Assembly (NCBI RefSeq): GCF_001310635.1 | Contig: NZ_BAXR01000003.1 | Location: 170,261 to 234,260, forward strand | Reading direction: 5' to 3' | DNA: 64,000 nucleotides | From: Bacillus sp. JCM 19034 | Lineage (GTDB): Bacteria; Bacillota; Bacilli; Bacillales; Bacillaceae_D | Part shown: piece by piece, positions 10,788-21,021 of the stretch | Position numbering within the stretch: position 1 is the stretch's first letter | Layout of the letters: each line of letters opens with the position of its first letter | Program-made: the position numbers and the translations under genes | Notes under the pieces: generated by a model | Database searches by the model: none | Seen by the model: only the letters and a program-made list of their open reading frames with translations | Told to the model about the DNA's origin: nothing

Positions 10788-11765
10788 ATGGCGCAAATGA
10801 CGATGATCCAAGCGATTACGGATGCAATGCGTAATGAGCTTAAAAATAACGAAGATGTACTTGTGTTTGGGGAAGACGTTGGTAAGAACGGAGGTGTATT
10901 CCGTGCAACTGAAGGTCTTCAAGCTGAATTTGGTGAAGATCGTGTTTTTGACACCCCTCTTGCTGAATCTGGTATTGGTGGTTTAGCAATTGGTCTCGGT
11001 TTAACGGGTTTTCGTCCGGTAATGGAAATTCAATTCTTTGGTTTTTTATTCGAAGTATTTGATTCTTTGGCAGGTCAAATGAACCGTATGCGTTATCGTA
11101 CAGGAGGTAAATTAACTTCACCAATTACTGTTCGTTCACCGTTTGGTGGTGGAGTTAAGACTCCGGAAATGCATGCTGATAGCTTAGAAGGGCTTGTTGC
11201 TCAAACACCTGGATTAAAGGTTGTAATTCCTTCAACTCCATATGATGCAAAAGGTCTTCTTATCTCAGCAATTCGTGACAATGATCCTGTTGTTTATTTA
11301 GAGCATATGAAATTATATCGCTCATTCCGCGGAGAGGTACCTGAAGAGGAATATACTATTCCACTAGGAAAAGCAGATATTAAGCGTGAAGGAAAAGATT
11401 TAACCATTGTTACATATGGAGCGATGGTACACTCATCTTTAAAAGCAGCAGAGGAGCTTGAAAAAGAAGGTATTGATGTTGAAGTTATTGATTTAATGAC
11501 AATTAGTCCGATTGATATTGATACAATCATTGCATCCGTTGAAAAGACGAATCGTGCAATTGTTGTTCAAGAAGCACAAAGACAAGCTGGTATAGGAGCA
11601 AACGTTGTAGCTGAAATTACAGAGCGTGCAATTTTAAGCTTAGAAGCTCCTGTTAAGCGTGTAGCGGCACCTGATACTGTGTATCCTTTTGCAGCAGCAG
11701 AAGACGTTTGGTTACCGGATTACAAAGACATCGTTGAAACAGCTAAGGAAGTAATAAACTTCTAA
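10788..11765 (+). CDS. pdhB: Pyruvate dehydrogenase E1 beta subunit
   Basis: A 325-residue transketolase-like E1 beta subunit, intact and full length. The [15 protein letters not shown] start region, the [11 protein letters not shown]-type block and the C-terminal transketolase_C domain ([25 protein letters not shown]) are all present. It pairs with PdhA to form the E1 heterotetramer. ATG at 10788 is 3 nt after the pdhA stop, so the two are translationally coupled. Confidence 0.97.
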   Translation: MAQMTMIQAITDAMRNELKNNEDVLVFGEDVGKNGGVFRATEGLQAEFGEDRVFDTPLAESGIGGLAIGLGLTGFRPVMEIQFFGFLFEVFDSLAGQMNRMRYRTGGKLTSPITVRSPFGGGVKTPEMHADSLEGLVAQTPGLKVVIPSTPYDAKGLLISAIRDNDPVVYLEHMKLYRSFRGEVPEEEYTIPLGKADIKREGKDLTIVTYGAMVHSSLKAAEELEKEGIDVEVIDLMTISPIDIDTIIASVEKTNRAIVVQEAQRQAGIGANVVAEITERAILSLEAPVKRVAAPDTVYPFAAAEDVWLPDYKDIVETAKEVINF

Positions 11766-11777
11766 ATTGCAAAATGA

Positions 11778-11806
11778 GAAAGGAAAGATGACTGTCTTTC
11801 CTTTTA
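11778..11806 (+). terminator. Intercistronic terminator-like hairpin between pdhB and pdhC
   Basis: AAAGGAAAGA pairs with TCTTTCCTTT around TGACTG, followed by TATC. It may give partial termination or processing so that pdhAB and pdhCD are expressed unequally. Confidence 0.55.
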
Positions 11807-11839
11807 TCTAATAGTTAAGAAACAAAGGAGGCACATAAG

Positions 11840-13124
11840 GTGGCATATCAGTTTAAATTACCGGATATTGGTGAAGGTATTCACGAAGGTGAAATCGTAA
11901 AATGGTTTGTAAAAGAAGGCGATGAGATAAAAGAAGATGATATCCTTCTTGAAGTCCAAAATGATAAAGCAGTTGTAGAAATTCCATCTCCTGTTGATGG
12001 GAAAGTTCTTGAAGTAAAAGTTGAGGAAGGTACAGTTTCAATTGTAGGAGATGTCTTACTGACAATTGATGCGGGCGATGCAAATCCTGCTGAGGAAGAA
12101 GCACCAGCAAGAAGAGAAAAGTGAAGCACCTGCTGCAAATGAAAAAGCAGACGAGCAGACTAAGACGGAAAAAGCTTCTGAAGCAGATGATAACGTTCGT
12201 GTTATTGCAATGCCTTCAGTTCGAAAGTATGCACGTGATAACGGTGTAAACATTGCTAATGTATCTGGCTCTGGTAAAAATGGCCGTATTATAAAAGAGG
12301 ATGTAGATGCGTTCTTAAATGGTGACAATTCAGCTACGGAAGCAACGGAAGCAACGGAAGCTGTCACAGAGGATAATAAGTCGAAAGATACAGCTGCAAA
12401 ACCTACATCTATCCCAGTTGGAGAACTTGAAGAACGTGTACCTTTAAAAGGTGTTCGTAAAGCAATTGCCAAAGCAATGGTTAATTCTAAACACACTGCT
12501 CCACACGTTACGCATATGGATGAGGTTGAAGTATCAGGATTAGTAGCACATAGAAAGCAATATAAGGAAGTGGCAGCTGAGCAAGGAACGAAACTCACCT
12601 ACTTACCTTATGTCGTTAAAGCATTAACGTCTGCTTTACGTAAATTCCCAGCTCTTAATGCTTCAATTGATGATGCTAAAGAAGAGATTGTATATAAGAA
12701 ATATTTCAACATCGGAATTGCAGCTGATACAGAGCATGGTTTATTTGTTCCTGTTATTAAAGATGCTGATCGTAAATCAATCTTTGCACTTGCTGATGAG
12801 ATTAATGAGCTTGCTGCAAAAGCACGTGATGCTAAATTAAGTGGAGATGAGATGAGAGGTGGATGTGCAACAATTTCAAACGTTGGTTCTGCTCGTGGGT
12901 TATGGTTCACTCCAGTTATCAATCATCCAGAAGTAGCTATTTTAGGTATTGGTCGAATTGAAGAAAAGCCAGTAGTAAAGGATGGCGAAATTGTTGCTGC
13001 ACCTGTACTAGCCCTTTCAATCAGTTACGATCACCGTCTAATTGATGGAGTAACAGCACAAAATGCATTAAACCATGTGAAACGCTTGTTAAATGATCCA
13101 CAATTACTATTAATGGAGGGGTAA
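11840..13124 (+). CDS. pdhC: Pyruvate dehydrogenase E2, dihydrolipoamide acetyltransferase (frameshifted)
   Basis: GTG start at 11840 with AAGGAGG upstream. An N-terminal lipoyl domain carries the lipoylated Lys in [12 protein letters not shown] (about residue 42). A linker follows, then a peripheral-subunit-binding domain ([15 protein letters not shown]...[13 protein letters not shown]) and the acetyltransferase domain ending with [11 protein letters not shown]. The frame breaks near 12106; removing one A from GCAAGAAGAG reads [11 protein letters not shown] and repairs the gene, one of few insertions in this window. About 428 residues in total. E2 forms the icosahedral core of the complex. 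Confidence 0.94.
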
Positions 13125-13127
13125 GAA

Positions 13128-14537
13128 ATGGTTGTAGGAGATTTCGCAAATGAAGTAGATACTCTAGTCATTGGTTCAGGTCCTGGGGGATATGTTGCGG
13201 CAATTCGTGCAGCACAGCTTGGGCAAAAGGTTACTATAGTTGAAAAAGGGGATATTGGTGGCGTTTGTCTAAACGTTGGTTGTATTCCATCAAAAGCACT
13301 TATTTCAGCAGGTCACCGTTATCACAATGCAAAAGCATCTGAAGATATGGGAATTGTTGCTGAGAATGTTTCTATTAATTTTGAAAAGGTTCAAGAGTGG
13401 AAAGCTTCAGTTGTAAATAAATTAACTGGAGGAGTAGAAGCATTATTAAAAGGTAATAAAGTTGAAATTGTTAGAGGGGAAGCATATTTTGCTTCTGAGA
13501 ACTCTGTTCGTATCATGGATGAATCTAGTGCACAAACGTACAATTTTAAAAATTGTATTATTGCAACAGGTTCACGACCAATCGAAATTCCGGCTTTTAA
13601 ATATACTGAAAGAGTTATTAATTCAAGTGGTGCACTTGCCCTTAAAGAAGTACCGAAGAAAATGGTTGTAATCGGTGGAGGTTATATCGGAATTGAGTTA
13701 ACTGGTGCCTTTTCAAATATGGGGACTGAAGTTGTTGTTCTTGAAGGTACAAAACAAATTCTTGGTGGATTTGAAAAGCAAATGGCTAAGCTTGTTGAAC
13801 GTCGCTTGAAAAAGAATAAAGTTGACTTTAAGTTCGAGGCAATGGCCAAAAGTGTGGAAGAATCAGAAGACGGCGTAAAGGTAACTGCTGAAATCAATGG
13901 AAAAGAAGAGGTATTCGAAGCAGACTACTGCCTAGTAACAGTAGGGCGTAGACCGAATACCGATGAGATTGGTCTTGAACAAATTGGTGTTGAAATGACC
14001 GATCGCGGCATCGTTAAAGTTGATAAGCAATTACGTACTAGCGTATCAAATATTTTCGCTATTGGAGATATTGTTGCTGGCCCGCCACTTGCACATAAAG
14101 CTTCTTATGAAGGTAAGATTGCTGCTGAAGCGATTGCTGGTGAAAAATCAGAGATTGATTATTTGGCTATTCCTGCTGTTGTCTTCTCTGAACCTGAACT
14201 TGCAAGTGTTGGTTATGATGAAGAAGGTGCAAAGGAAGCAGGGTTTGATGTAGTTGCAGCCAAATTCCCATTTGCAGCTAACGGACGTGCTCTTTCACTA
14301 AATGAAACGGATGGCTTTATGAAGCTTATAACTCGTAAAGAAGATGGATTAGTGATCGGTGCACAAATAGCAGGTCCTGGAGCTTCTGATATGATTGCAG
14401 AGCTTGGTTTAGCTATTGAAACAGGTATGACGGCAGAAGATATTGCCTTAACGATCCATGCTCACCCAACTCTTGGTGAGATTACAATGGAAGCTGCTGA
14501 AGTAGCACTAGGTACACCAATTCACATCGTTAAATAA
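13128..14537 (+). CDS. pdhD: Dihydrolipoamide dehydrogenase (E3)
   Basis: A 469-residue intact flavoprotein. The FAD motif [14 protein letters not shown] is near residue 17, the redox-active disulfide is Cys47/Cys52 in [13 protein letters not shown], the NAD motif [10 protein letters not shown] follows, and the catalytic His lies in HAHPTLGE near the C-terminus. It reoxidises dihydrolipoamide on E2 and may serve other 2-oxoacid dehydrogenases. Last gene of pdhABCD; it starts 3 nt after pdhC with GGAGGGG. Confidence 0.97.
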   Translation: MVVGDFANEVDTLVIGSGPGGYVAAIRAAQLGQKVTIVEKGDIGGVCLNVGCIPSKALISAGHRYHNAKASEDMGIVAENVSINFEKVQEWKASVVNKLTGGVEALLKGNKVEIVRGEAYFASENSVRIMDESSAQTYNFKNCIIATGSRPIEIPAFKYTERVINSSGALALKEVPKKMVVIGGGYIGIELTGAFSNMGTEVVVLEGTKQILGGFEKQMAKLVERRLKKNKVDFKFEAMAKSVEESEDGVKVTAEINGKEEVFEADYCLVTVGRRPNTDEIGLEQIGVEMTDRGIVKVDKQLRTSVSNIFAIGDIVAGPPLAHKASYEGKIAAEAIAGEKSEIDYLAIPAVVFSEPELASVGYDEEGAKEAGFDVVAAKFPFAANGRALSLNETDGFMKLITRKEDGLVIGAQIAGPGASDMIAELGLAIETGMTAEDIALTIHAHPTLGEITMEAAEVALGTPIHIVK

Positions 14538-14543
14538 ATGAAA

Positions 14544-14572
14544 AGACGACTAAAGAGGTTCTTTAGACGTCT
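14544..14572 (+). repeat. Terminator-hairpin copy 1, left flank of the IS remnant
   Basis: An imperfect hairpin: AGACGACTAAAGA, GGT, TCTTTAGACGTCT. It lies just after pdhD and matches the right-flank copy (15198-15225) at 26 of 28 positions in direct orientation. Confidence 0.75.
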
Positions 14573-15196
14573 CAGACCGTAGACAAAACGCCTTTGAGAA
14601 GTCGATTCTCAAAGGCGTTTTTACGTTAATTCGTCTATATATTAGTATGTCGTAAGTGGCATGCTTCATCCATGTTCCGTAGAACCAGCTTATGATGTTT
14701 TTACTCTTGGTGCATTGGTGTAAGACCAGACATGTCTGGCAAATCGATAAATTAGTATGTACTCGCGATCCCCTTCTCGGTTTGTCGTCCGCTGGAAGAA
14801 GCTGATCTTTTGAAATGTAACACTCATAGTATTCATCATAGATAAACTCATGTTTCTTAACATAACTCTGCGGTGTCATTGGACGCTTATAAGGTATGAT
14901 AGTTCGTACTTCTTCATCAGAAAACTTCTTCGCAACAATTGGAATCTTTATCCGATATCTATGACAACTTCTTGCACTTTCATCATGATCTCTTTTAGTT
15001 GAACAAATAACTCGTGAAACACTTGACTATCGTGGAAATTGGCAGGAGTTACAATTGACGACTGGGTCAATACGCCGTCCTGCCAAAAGCGTGCCCCCCA
15101 TCCTTAGGAGTGGGTTCAAAGTGCTGTATCGTGACAAATCTCTATACAAAAAGCCTGTCGACCGTCTCTTTTTTGCGAGACTTTGCCGACAGACTG
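14573..15196. mobile_element. Internally deleted IS1182-family element (624 bp)
   Basis: The ends are imperfect inverted repeats: CAGACCGTAGACAAA at 14573-14587 and, on the minus strand, CAGTCTGTCGGCAAA from 15196 (11 of 15 match). Both termini are followed inwards by strong hairpins (AACGCCTTTGAGAA/TTCTCAAAGGCGTT near the left end; GCCTGTCGACCGTCTC with GAGAC..CGACAGAC near the right). Only the middle-to-end part of a transposase remains (14635-15073), so the element is far shorter than a complete family member and cannot move on its own. It is flanked by near-identical hairpin repeats. Confidence 0.75.
14635..15073 (-). pseudogene. IS1182-family transposase remnant
   Basis: Conceptual minus-strand translation across several breaks gives SSIVTPANFHDSQVFHELF, then VVIDIGYRIKIPIVAKKF, IIPYKRPMTPQSYVKKHEF and YDEYYECYIS, then a CxxCxxxxxC-like region and KLVLRNMDEACHLRHTN. 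These are the conserved blocks of IS1182-type DDE transposases (TPGNxHDS, DAGYKTPxIAK, PYxRPxTKxxFFxKxxxVYDExxDCYxCP). The N-terminal half is missing and in-frame stops and shifts are present. Not functional. Confidence 0.75.
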
Positions 15197-15197
15197 G

Positions 15198-15228
15198 GAC
15201 GTCTAAAGAGGATCTTTAGACGTCTTTT
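15198..15228. repeat. Terminator-hairpin copy 2, right flank of the IS remnant
   Basis: GACGTCTAAAGA, GGA, TCTTTAGACGTC, then TTTT: a good Rho-independent terminator, probably the original pdh operon terminator. Confidence 0.75.
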
Positions 15229-15241
15229 GATAACAAAAAAA

Positions 15242-15264
15242 CCAAAGGAATAAAAGTCCTTTGA
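15242..15264 (-). terminator. Terminator of the thioredoxin-fold lipoprotein gene
   Basis: CAAAGGA and TCCTTTG form a stem; on the minus strand it is followed by a seven-T run. Confidence 0.75.
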
Positions 15265-15280
15265 TTTCTAATAAGAAAGG

Positions 15281-15673
15281 TTAATTATTAGTCTCTTTCG
15301 CCAAGAAAAAATGTAATAGTTCAGCCAAGATTGCCTCTTCTGTTAAAACGCCTTCCAATCTAACATGCTCTGTCTTACCTGTTAAAATAAGCATCGTTGG
15401 GAATTGATTAATTTCAAAAAAACGTATCGCATCTCGATCGTCCGCATCAACTATAATAATTGATGGGATTTCTTCATCATAATGTTGTTGCAAAGCTAAA
15501 TAAGCATCATAATATGTATGTTCATCCTGCAGAGAGCTGGAATCAGAAAATAAAACGGTAATCGTTTCGTTATCGGGATAGTTTAAAGGATTTTCTTCGG
15601 TGGAGGCGACTGAAACACAAGCAGTTAAAATACACATTGTGCTAAATAAAATAAACATGAAGTACTTGTCCAA
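15281..15673 (-). CDS. Thioredoxin-fold-like lipoprotein without CxxC
   Basis: 130 residues with a lipoprotein signal (lipobox LTAC, Cys19). The C-terminal part reads like a thioredoxin fold: IIIVDADDRDAIRFFEINQFPTMLIL, with the cis-proline segment FPT, but no CxxC redox motif, so it is unlikely to be an oxidoreductase. It lies where B. subtilis carries the small peptidoglycan-associated lipoprotein gene slp after pdhD, but in opposite orientation; identity with Slp is not established. Anchored on the outer membrane face. Confidence 0.6.
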   Translation of the reverse strand: MDKYFMFILFSTMCILTACVSVASTEENPLNYPDNETITVLFSDSSSLQDEHTYYDAYLALQQHYDEEIPSIIIVDADDRDAIRFFEINQFPTMLILTGKTEHVRLEGVLTEEAILAELLHFFLAKETNN

Positions 15674-15781
15674 AGCAGTTCACTTCCTTTTTGCATACTA
15701 ACGTTCCTTTCATTTTAGCACGCACGGTAAAGACTTATTCTAAAGTAACAAAAATGTAATGAAATAGAAATATTTTCAAGT

Positions 15782-16821
15782 CTATTCTGTTAAAGAAGGC
15801 TTGGAAAAGATATAAGTCGGATAACTTTTTTCTTCAATTGACACACGACGTTCATCGCTAGTAATTTGTGATAGATCGTTTAACACCCTTTGCAGAGACT
15901 GTAATTCAAGACATAATTGGTGAAGAAATAAATCTGATTGCTCATACGTTTCTTGCAGCTTTTTTAATTTTCCTAAATAAATAAAGTGTTCAGTTGTTAA
16001 TTGATGGTAAGGGTCTTTTAATATCGAGGAAAAAGACTTAATCGACTGCTCAATAACTTCTTTATGTTCATCTATTAAATGATGATTCATTCTACTATGA
16101 GCTATTTTACCTAAGTGGAAAAGGATAAAGTGTAAATAATCCATTTTCTTTTGTAAATAACTAAATGAACGCCGCTCAAGCTCAGTGGAACGGCGATAAA
16201 CCCATTCGTCAATTTGAAAGTGAATAAACTGATATGCCTTCATTAAATCATCTTGTAATAAACGGTAATGAACCGTCTTATTTTGATCATTTTGATTTAA
16301 TTGGTCGTTCATAATAGCTAACAAGCAATCGGCGGCTTGAATAAAGAGCTTGTTTACTTTCTCTGATAGTATAGGGCCAAATTTTGGTGGTAAGATAAGA
16401 AAATTGATTAAGCTAGAAACGATAATACCGATAGAAGTACCGGAGATTCTTACTGCAAAATCTGAAATAATGTCAAATGATGTAGCTGGAATCATTGCAA
16501 CAGCTGTTAACGTTGCCACGAGTGTTCCAGTATCAAGTTTCAATTTCAAGCAGGTCATAATGGTTAAGATTGAAACAATTGCATAAGTAAAAGGAGTTGG
16601 ACCTAATACCATTGTTAGAACGATAGCAAATATTGCCCCTATTGCAGCTGCCGGTAAACGAATTAATCCTTTTTTATTGAGTCAGCAGCAGTCGGTTCAA
16701 CAGTCACAATGGCTGTTACGACCGCAAAAGTTGGAGGGATATCGATGAAGTGACAAATAGTTGCTGTAAGTAAGACAGATAATCCTGTTTTCAATACTCG
16801 TCTTCCAATCAACCCTTTCAT
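15782..16821 (-). CDS. Aromatic acid exporter-family (ArAE_1/FUSC-like) membrane protein (frameshifted)
   Basis: ATG at 16821 after GGAGG. The first part ([20 protein letters not shown]...) and the piece from 16612 downwards join after adding one A in a run at about 16670-16675, giving [21 protein letters not shown] and about 346 residues. The N-terminal half has about six membrane segments typical of ArAE_1 proteins; the C-terminal half is a long helical cytoplasmic domain. Relatives are annotated as aromatic acid exporters by remote similarity; the real substrate is unknown. Monocistronic, convergent with nothing nearby. Confidence 0.75.
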
Positions 16822-16926
16822 CGTCCGCCTCCATTATCTTTGAAATGATGAATATATAACAGCATAATACTAGTATGGCTTCTATTATTTCTTGTTATAC
16901 TTATTAAGTGAGGGAGTGAGCTAAAG

Positions 16927-17751
16927 ATGAGAGTTAAACGAACATATGGGTTTCTTATATGCTGTGTGCTAACGATGGTTAGTTGCAATCAAGTTGAAGA
17001 GACGAAAATAGAAGCGAATAATCAACTAGAGATAGCTGAACCGGAGGTTGAAGAGCAAGAAACAAATGCTGAGAATATAGTAGAAGGAATTGATGAGGAG
17101 CTTGAGACAGAATTAGAAGAATTAGATTACTATCGTGTGAATGAAGAAAATTGGAGTATAGAGCCGATTGACGATGGGAATGAACAAGTTGTTTTAGTAA
17201 CAATTGACGATGCTCCTGATAAATATTCTATAAAAATGGCAGAAACTCTTGATAAATTAGGGGTGAAAGCAATATTTTTTGTTAATGGACATCTTTTAGA
17301 TGACGACGGGAAACGAGTAGTTAAGGAATTACATAAGCGCGGCTTTGAAATAGGTAATCATACGATGAATCATCCTACGATGAGTGATCTAAGTGAGGAT
17401 GAGCAACGATCAGAAATTGTTGAGCTTAACGACATTATTTACGAATTGATCGGAGAATATCCCCGTTTTTATCGTGCCCCATTTGGTGGTAATACGGATT
17501 ATACGAATGAGTTAACCGCTGAGTTAGGGATGGTAAAAATGAATTGGACTTACGGTTATGATTGGGAGCCTGATTATTTAGAGCCAGAACCATTGGCGGA
17601 TATTATGGTAAATGCACCATTATTACAAAATGGGGCTAATTTACTGATGCATGATCGAAAGTGGACGGCTGATGCATTAGAGAGTATTGTGCATGGCTTA
17701 AAGGAGAAAGGGTATGAATTTGTTGATCCAGAGCAGATCAAGACAAAATAG
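16927..17751 (+). CDS. Polysaccharide deacetylase lipoprotein (NodB/CE4)
   Basis: 274 residues. Lipoprotein signal with Cys20 (MVSC), then a strongly acidic linker to about residue 70, then a NodB domain. Metal and catalytic residues are visible: TIDDAP (92-97), NHTMNHP (His145, His149) and RAPFGG (183-188). It should de-N-acetylate GlcNAc or MurNAc in peptidoglycan or a surface glycan, outside the cell. It lies just upstream of an M23 peptidase lipoprotein, suggesting a cell-wall-remodelling pair. Confidence 0.85.
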   Translation: MRVKRTYGFLICCVLTMVSCNQVEETKIEANNQLEIAEPEVEEQETNAENIVEGIDEELETELEELDYYRVNEENWSIEPIDDGNEQVVLVTIDDAPDKYSIKMAETLDKLGVKAIFFVNGHLLDDDGKRVVKELHKRGFEIGNHTMNHPTMSDLSEDEQRSEIVELNDIIYELIGEYPRFYRAPFGGNTDYTNELTAELGMVKMNWTYGYDWEPDYLEPEPLADIMVNAPLLQNGANLLMHDRKWTADALESIVHGLKEKGYEFVDPEQIKTK

Positions 17752-17821
17752 GTCAAAGTCTACTTGTTATTCAATGATGAGAACGGTAAAATAGGCGTCA
17801 TATGACAATTTAGGAGGAGTC

Positions 17822-18950
17822 TTGGACGTGTGGAAGTCGATTATAATGCTCTCTTTTTGTTGTATTCTTTTAGTAGCTTGTCAAACCACTAATGATGAGC
17901 CAGAAAGAAGTGCAAATAATGGAGACGAATTAGAACATCAAGAGAATACTGATAATTCAGCTAGTAATGAAAGAGAGGAAGACGATACACTTCAACAATT
18001 ATCTGTAGAGTGGATTAATGATCAAGCGTATTTTGCGGTTGAAGATTTACTTGAGATCGTTGAAGGTGATTATGAGTTTGATGAAATCCATCGGACAGTT
18101 AATATCGAAATTAATAATGATTATTATTATTTAATAGACGGGGTTCCGGTACTCGAGCGTAATGGTCAATATGTAGCGACCGACGACATCCATGTTAGAA
18201 TTGTTGAGGATGAAGATGAGTACAATATTTATCTACCGATTGCTTTATTGAAAAAGGATTAGAGATTCCGTTAAATGAAGAAGATCATTTTGTTTCTTTC
18301 GATTGGTATGGGCCTACAAATAGAGTTGGTGGTCCACCAGAGGATTTTAATATTTTTGACTGGGATGTCGAGCAAATGGTGGAATACTTGTCGTTTTTAG
18401 AGCGGCCAATTAAAGGTGCACAAGTAAGTCGTCAAGCAAGTCATTTACCTGGTGCTCCAAGAGAGTATCGGAATGGATTTCATGAAGGGATAGACTGGTA
18501 TGGATATGCAACCGGTGAAGTTATCACACCAGACACACCTATTTATGCTATGGCAGAAGGTATTGTTGTACGTGTTGATCATAACTTTGAAGAATACGAA
18601 TCACCAGAAGAACGAAATAAAGATTTAGCTCTTACTGTAGAGCTGCAAGACACGCCAGAGTATATTTTTGATCGTTTACGAGGTATGCAAGTGTGGGTTG
18701 AATATCCAGGTGGAGTGATGAATCGCTTTGCTCATTTATCAGGTATTCCCGAAGATTTACAAGTAGGGATACAGTTGATGAAAATACGATTATCGGTTAT
18801 GTAGGTAACTCGGGGACGAGTTTTTCTGTTGCTGGAGATGAAATGGGAGGTCTTCATTTACATCAAGATTTACTCATTTATGGTGACTTATTTTGGGAGC
18901 CATTTACTTTAGAAGAGACGTCGACAATTTTACAACGTATTTGGGATTAA
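17822..18950 (+). CDS. M23-family peptidase lipoprotein (two frameshifts)
   Basis: AGGAGG at 17812-17817 serves TTG 17822 (or GTG 17828). The signal has lipobox LVAC, followed by an acidic linker and a copper-amine-oxidase-N-like stalk domain (VEWINDQAYFAVEDLLEIV). A deletion near 18250 and another near 18766 split the gene; repaired, it has about 377 codons. The LytM/M23 domain shows HEGIDWYGYATGE, IYAMAEGIV, VGNSGTS and the C-terminal HLHQDLLIYG zinc-ligand block. Probably a peptidoglycan endopeptidase or a degenerate regulator of one; the HxH is present but the first ligand Hxxx(D) reads H-EGID. Confidence 0.8.
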
Positions 18951-18952
18951 AT

Positions 18953-18999
18953 ACAGCCTGCACAAGTTTTATCATTGCTCTTGTGCAGGCTGTTTTTTT
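18953..18999. terminator. Strong bidirectional terminator
   Basis: ACAGCCTGCACAAG pairs with CTTGTGCAGGCTGT, followed by TTTTTTT, between the M23 peptidase gene and convergent speA. Confidence 0.9.
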
Positions 19000-19002
19000 A
19001 AA

Positions 19003-20478
19003 TCATAATATCGGTTTATGTTCTTTAATAACACGTAACGTCTTGAACGTTTCGTCTTCTGGTCCTTGGACTGGTAAGCCGTTGTGTAAGTTTTCAGTAA
19101 TGTATTGTAAATTTTCAGAAGTAATTATTTCACCTGGAATTAAAATTGGTATACCAGGCGGGTAAACCATGACAAATTCAGCGATAATGCGGCCTGCTGA
19201 TTCTGAAAAAGGGATCCTTTCTGTTTCAGCATAAAAAGCATCTCTTGGTGAAAGTGATAAAGTGGGAATATCTGGAACTGAAACGGACTTTGGTGAATGT
19301 TCAAACGAAACGTCGTATTCACTTGCTAAGTGCTGTAAAGCCGTTAGTAAAATATTCATTTTTTCTTCCGAATCTCCAAGTGTAACAAGACAAAGGATAT
19401 TATATAAATCAGACATTTCTACTTCAATAGAGTAATGCTCTCGTAACCAAAGCTCAACATCATGGCCAGAAATCCCTAAATTGCGCACTGAAATGATCAG
19501 TTTCGTTGGGTCTAAATCGTACGTTGCCGGAGTACCAAGTATTTCTTTGCCAACACACGTTAGTCCTGGTATTTCATTGATTTTTCGCCGAGTATCATTA
19601 GCAAGTTCAATCGTTTTAGACAATAGTTTGTGCCCTTTGGTTGCAAGCTGCATACGTGCAGTATCCAAAGATGATAGTAATAAATAAGATGTAGATGTTG
19701 TCGTTAACATACTGATGATAGCTTGGACTCGTTTGGGAGACACGAGCCCTTCCTTTACATTTAAAATGGAGCTTTGTGTCATAGAACCGCCAAGCTTGTG
19801 CACACTCGTAGCAGCCATGTCAGCCCCGGCTTGCATTGCTGATAATGGAAGTTCCTCATGGAAATGAATGTGGACACCATGTGCTTCATCAACGAGAACG
19901 GGGATTTCATATGAATGTGCAAGTTGAACAATTTGTTTTAAATCACCAGCAATGCCAAAATAGGTTGGATTAATTACTAATAATCCTTTCGCATCAGGGT
20001 GAACTTGTAATGCTTTTTCGACTGAGTCAACTGTAATACCGTGCGAAATTCCAAGGCTCTGATCGATTTCGGGATGAATGAAGATCGGTGTAGCCCCAGA
20101 AAAGATGATTGCTGACATAATCGATTTATGGACGTTTCTCGGTACAATTATTTTGTCACCAGGACCACACACAGCCATAATCATAGTCATAATGGCACCG
20201 CTCGTACCTTGGACAGAAAAAAATGTATGGTCAGCTCCAAAAGCGTCTGCAGCCAATTCTTGGGCATCTTTAATAATGCCACTAGGATGGTGAAGGTCGT
20301 CTAACGGAGCTATATTAATTAAATCAATTGCTAATGCGTTCTCACCAATAAATTGTTTGAATTCCGGGTCCATACCAGCTCCTTGTTTATGGCCAGGAAT
20401 GTGAAATTGAATAGGTTGTTTTTCTGCGTGTTTTCTAACACCAGTGAACAACGGTGTATGATGTTGTTGTCGTGACAA
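19003..20478 (-). CDS. speA: Arginine decarboxylase (Orn/Lys/Arg decarboxylase class I)
   Basis: A PLP-dependent decarboxylase of about 491 residues. The PLP lysine is in SVHKLGGS (about residue 228) and DEAHG lies about 27 residues earlier. The position next to yktA and yktB matches B. subtilis speA, which makes agmatine for polyamine synthesis. The longest frame starts at GTG 20487, but that GTG is part of the GAGGTG ribosome binding site; TTG at 20478 (MSRQQHHTPLF) is the better start. Lysine or ornithine as substrate cannot be excluded from sequence alone. Confidence 0.9.
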   Translation of the reverse strand: MSRQQHHTPLFTGVRKHAEKQPIQFHIPGHKQGAGMDPEFKQFIGENALAIDLINIAPLDDLHHPSGIIKDAQELAADAFGADHTFFSVQGTSGAIMTMIMAVCGPGDKIIVPRNVHKSIMSAIIFSGATPIFIHPEIDQSLGISHGITVDSVEKALQVHPDAKGLLVINPTYFGIAGDLKQIVQLAHSYEIPVLVDEAHGVHIHFHEELPLSAMQAGADMAATSVHKLGGSMTQSSILNVKEGLVSPKRVQAIISMLTTTSTSYLLLSSLDTARMQLATKGHKLLSKTIELANDTRRKINEIPGLTCVGKEILGTPATYDLDPTKLIISVRNLGISGHDVELWLREHYSIEVEMSDLYNILCLVTLGDSEEKMNILLTALQHLASEYDVSFEHSPKSVSVPDIPTLSLSPRDAFYAETERIPFSESAGRIIAEFVMVYPPGIPILIPGEIITSENLQYITENLHNGLPVQGPEDETFKTLRVIKEHKPIL

Positions 20479-20684
20479 CGGGTTCACCTCTTTACGTACA
20501 TAATCAAATGATAAAGCAAAATGAGTATATCAAAAAAGAGCATTAATTCCTAGTAGAGTATGTAAAGGCTTGTCTTTTTCTAAAGTTTGCGATTGAATAA
20601 CATGGTAATGTTCATTTTTATACTAGTATTTATTTGAAAATGACATAATAGTTAAAGATAATAGATGTAAAGGGAGTGAAGTAA

Positions 20685-20957
20685 ATGGATCGTTCTTTAC
20701 CAATTTCGCTTGATTGGAGTACAGAAGAAGTAATTGATGTTATCCGGTTTTTTGAATGTATAGAATTAACCTATAAACAACCAGTCAGCCGTGTAACAAT
20801 ACTAAATAACTATCGGCGCTTTAAAGAGATTGTTCCTAGTAAAAGTGAGGAAAAAACGTTATGTAAGCAATATGATGGAGAATTTGGAATATCTACTTAC
20901 CACGTTGTAAAGCGTGCTAGAGAAGGTAAGGAAGAACAGATTAAAAGTGTACGATAA
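20685..20957 (+). CDS. yktA: UPF0223 protein YktA
   Basis: A 90-residue protein of the UPF0223 family ([20 protein letters not shown]), intact, with GGGAGTG before the ATG. Predicted helical bundle, cytoplasmic, function unknown. Divergent from speA and convergent with yktB, as in B. subtilis gene order. Confidence 0.9.
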   Translation: MDRSLPISLDWSTEEVIDVIRFFECIELTYKQPVSRVTILNNYRRFKEIVPSKSEEKTLCKQYDGEFGISTYHVVKRAREGKEEQIKSVR

Positions 20958-20975
20958 ACGTACAGCATTCTACAT

Positions 20976-21013
20976 AAAAGTGCCTAAAAGCAGCGTTCTT
21001 TTAGGCACTTTAC
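20976..21013. terminator. Bidirectional terminator between yktA and yktB
   Basis: AAAGTGCCTAAAA pairs with TTTTAGGCACTTT, followed by ACTTTT. Confidence 0.85.
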
Positions 21014-21021
21014 TTTTCCAT

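Noticed and set aside
14550-14879. Open frame on the minus strand that could be called a 109-residue protein
   Set aside because: It is a scrambled transposase fragment running past the real end of coding into the terminal hairpins of the IS.
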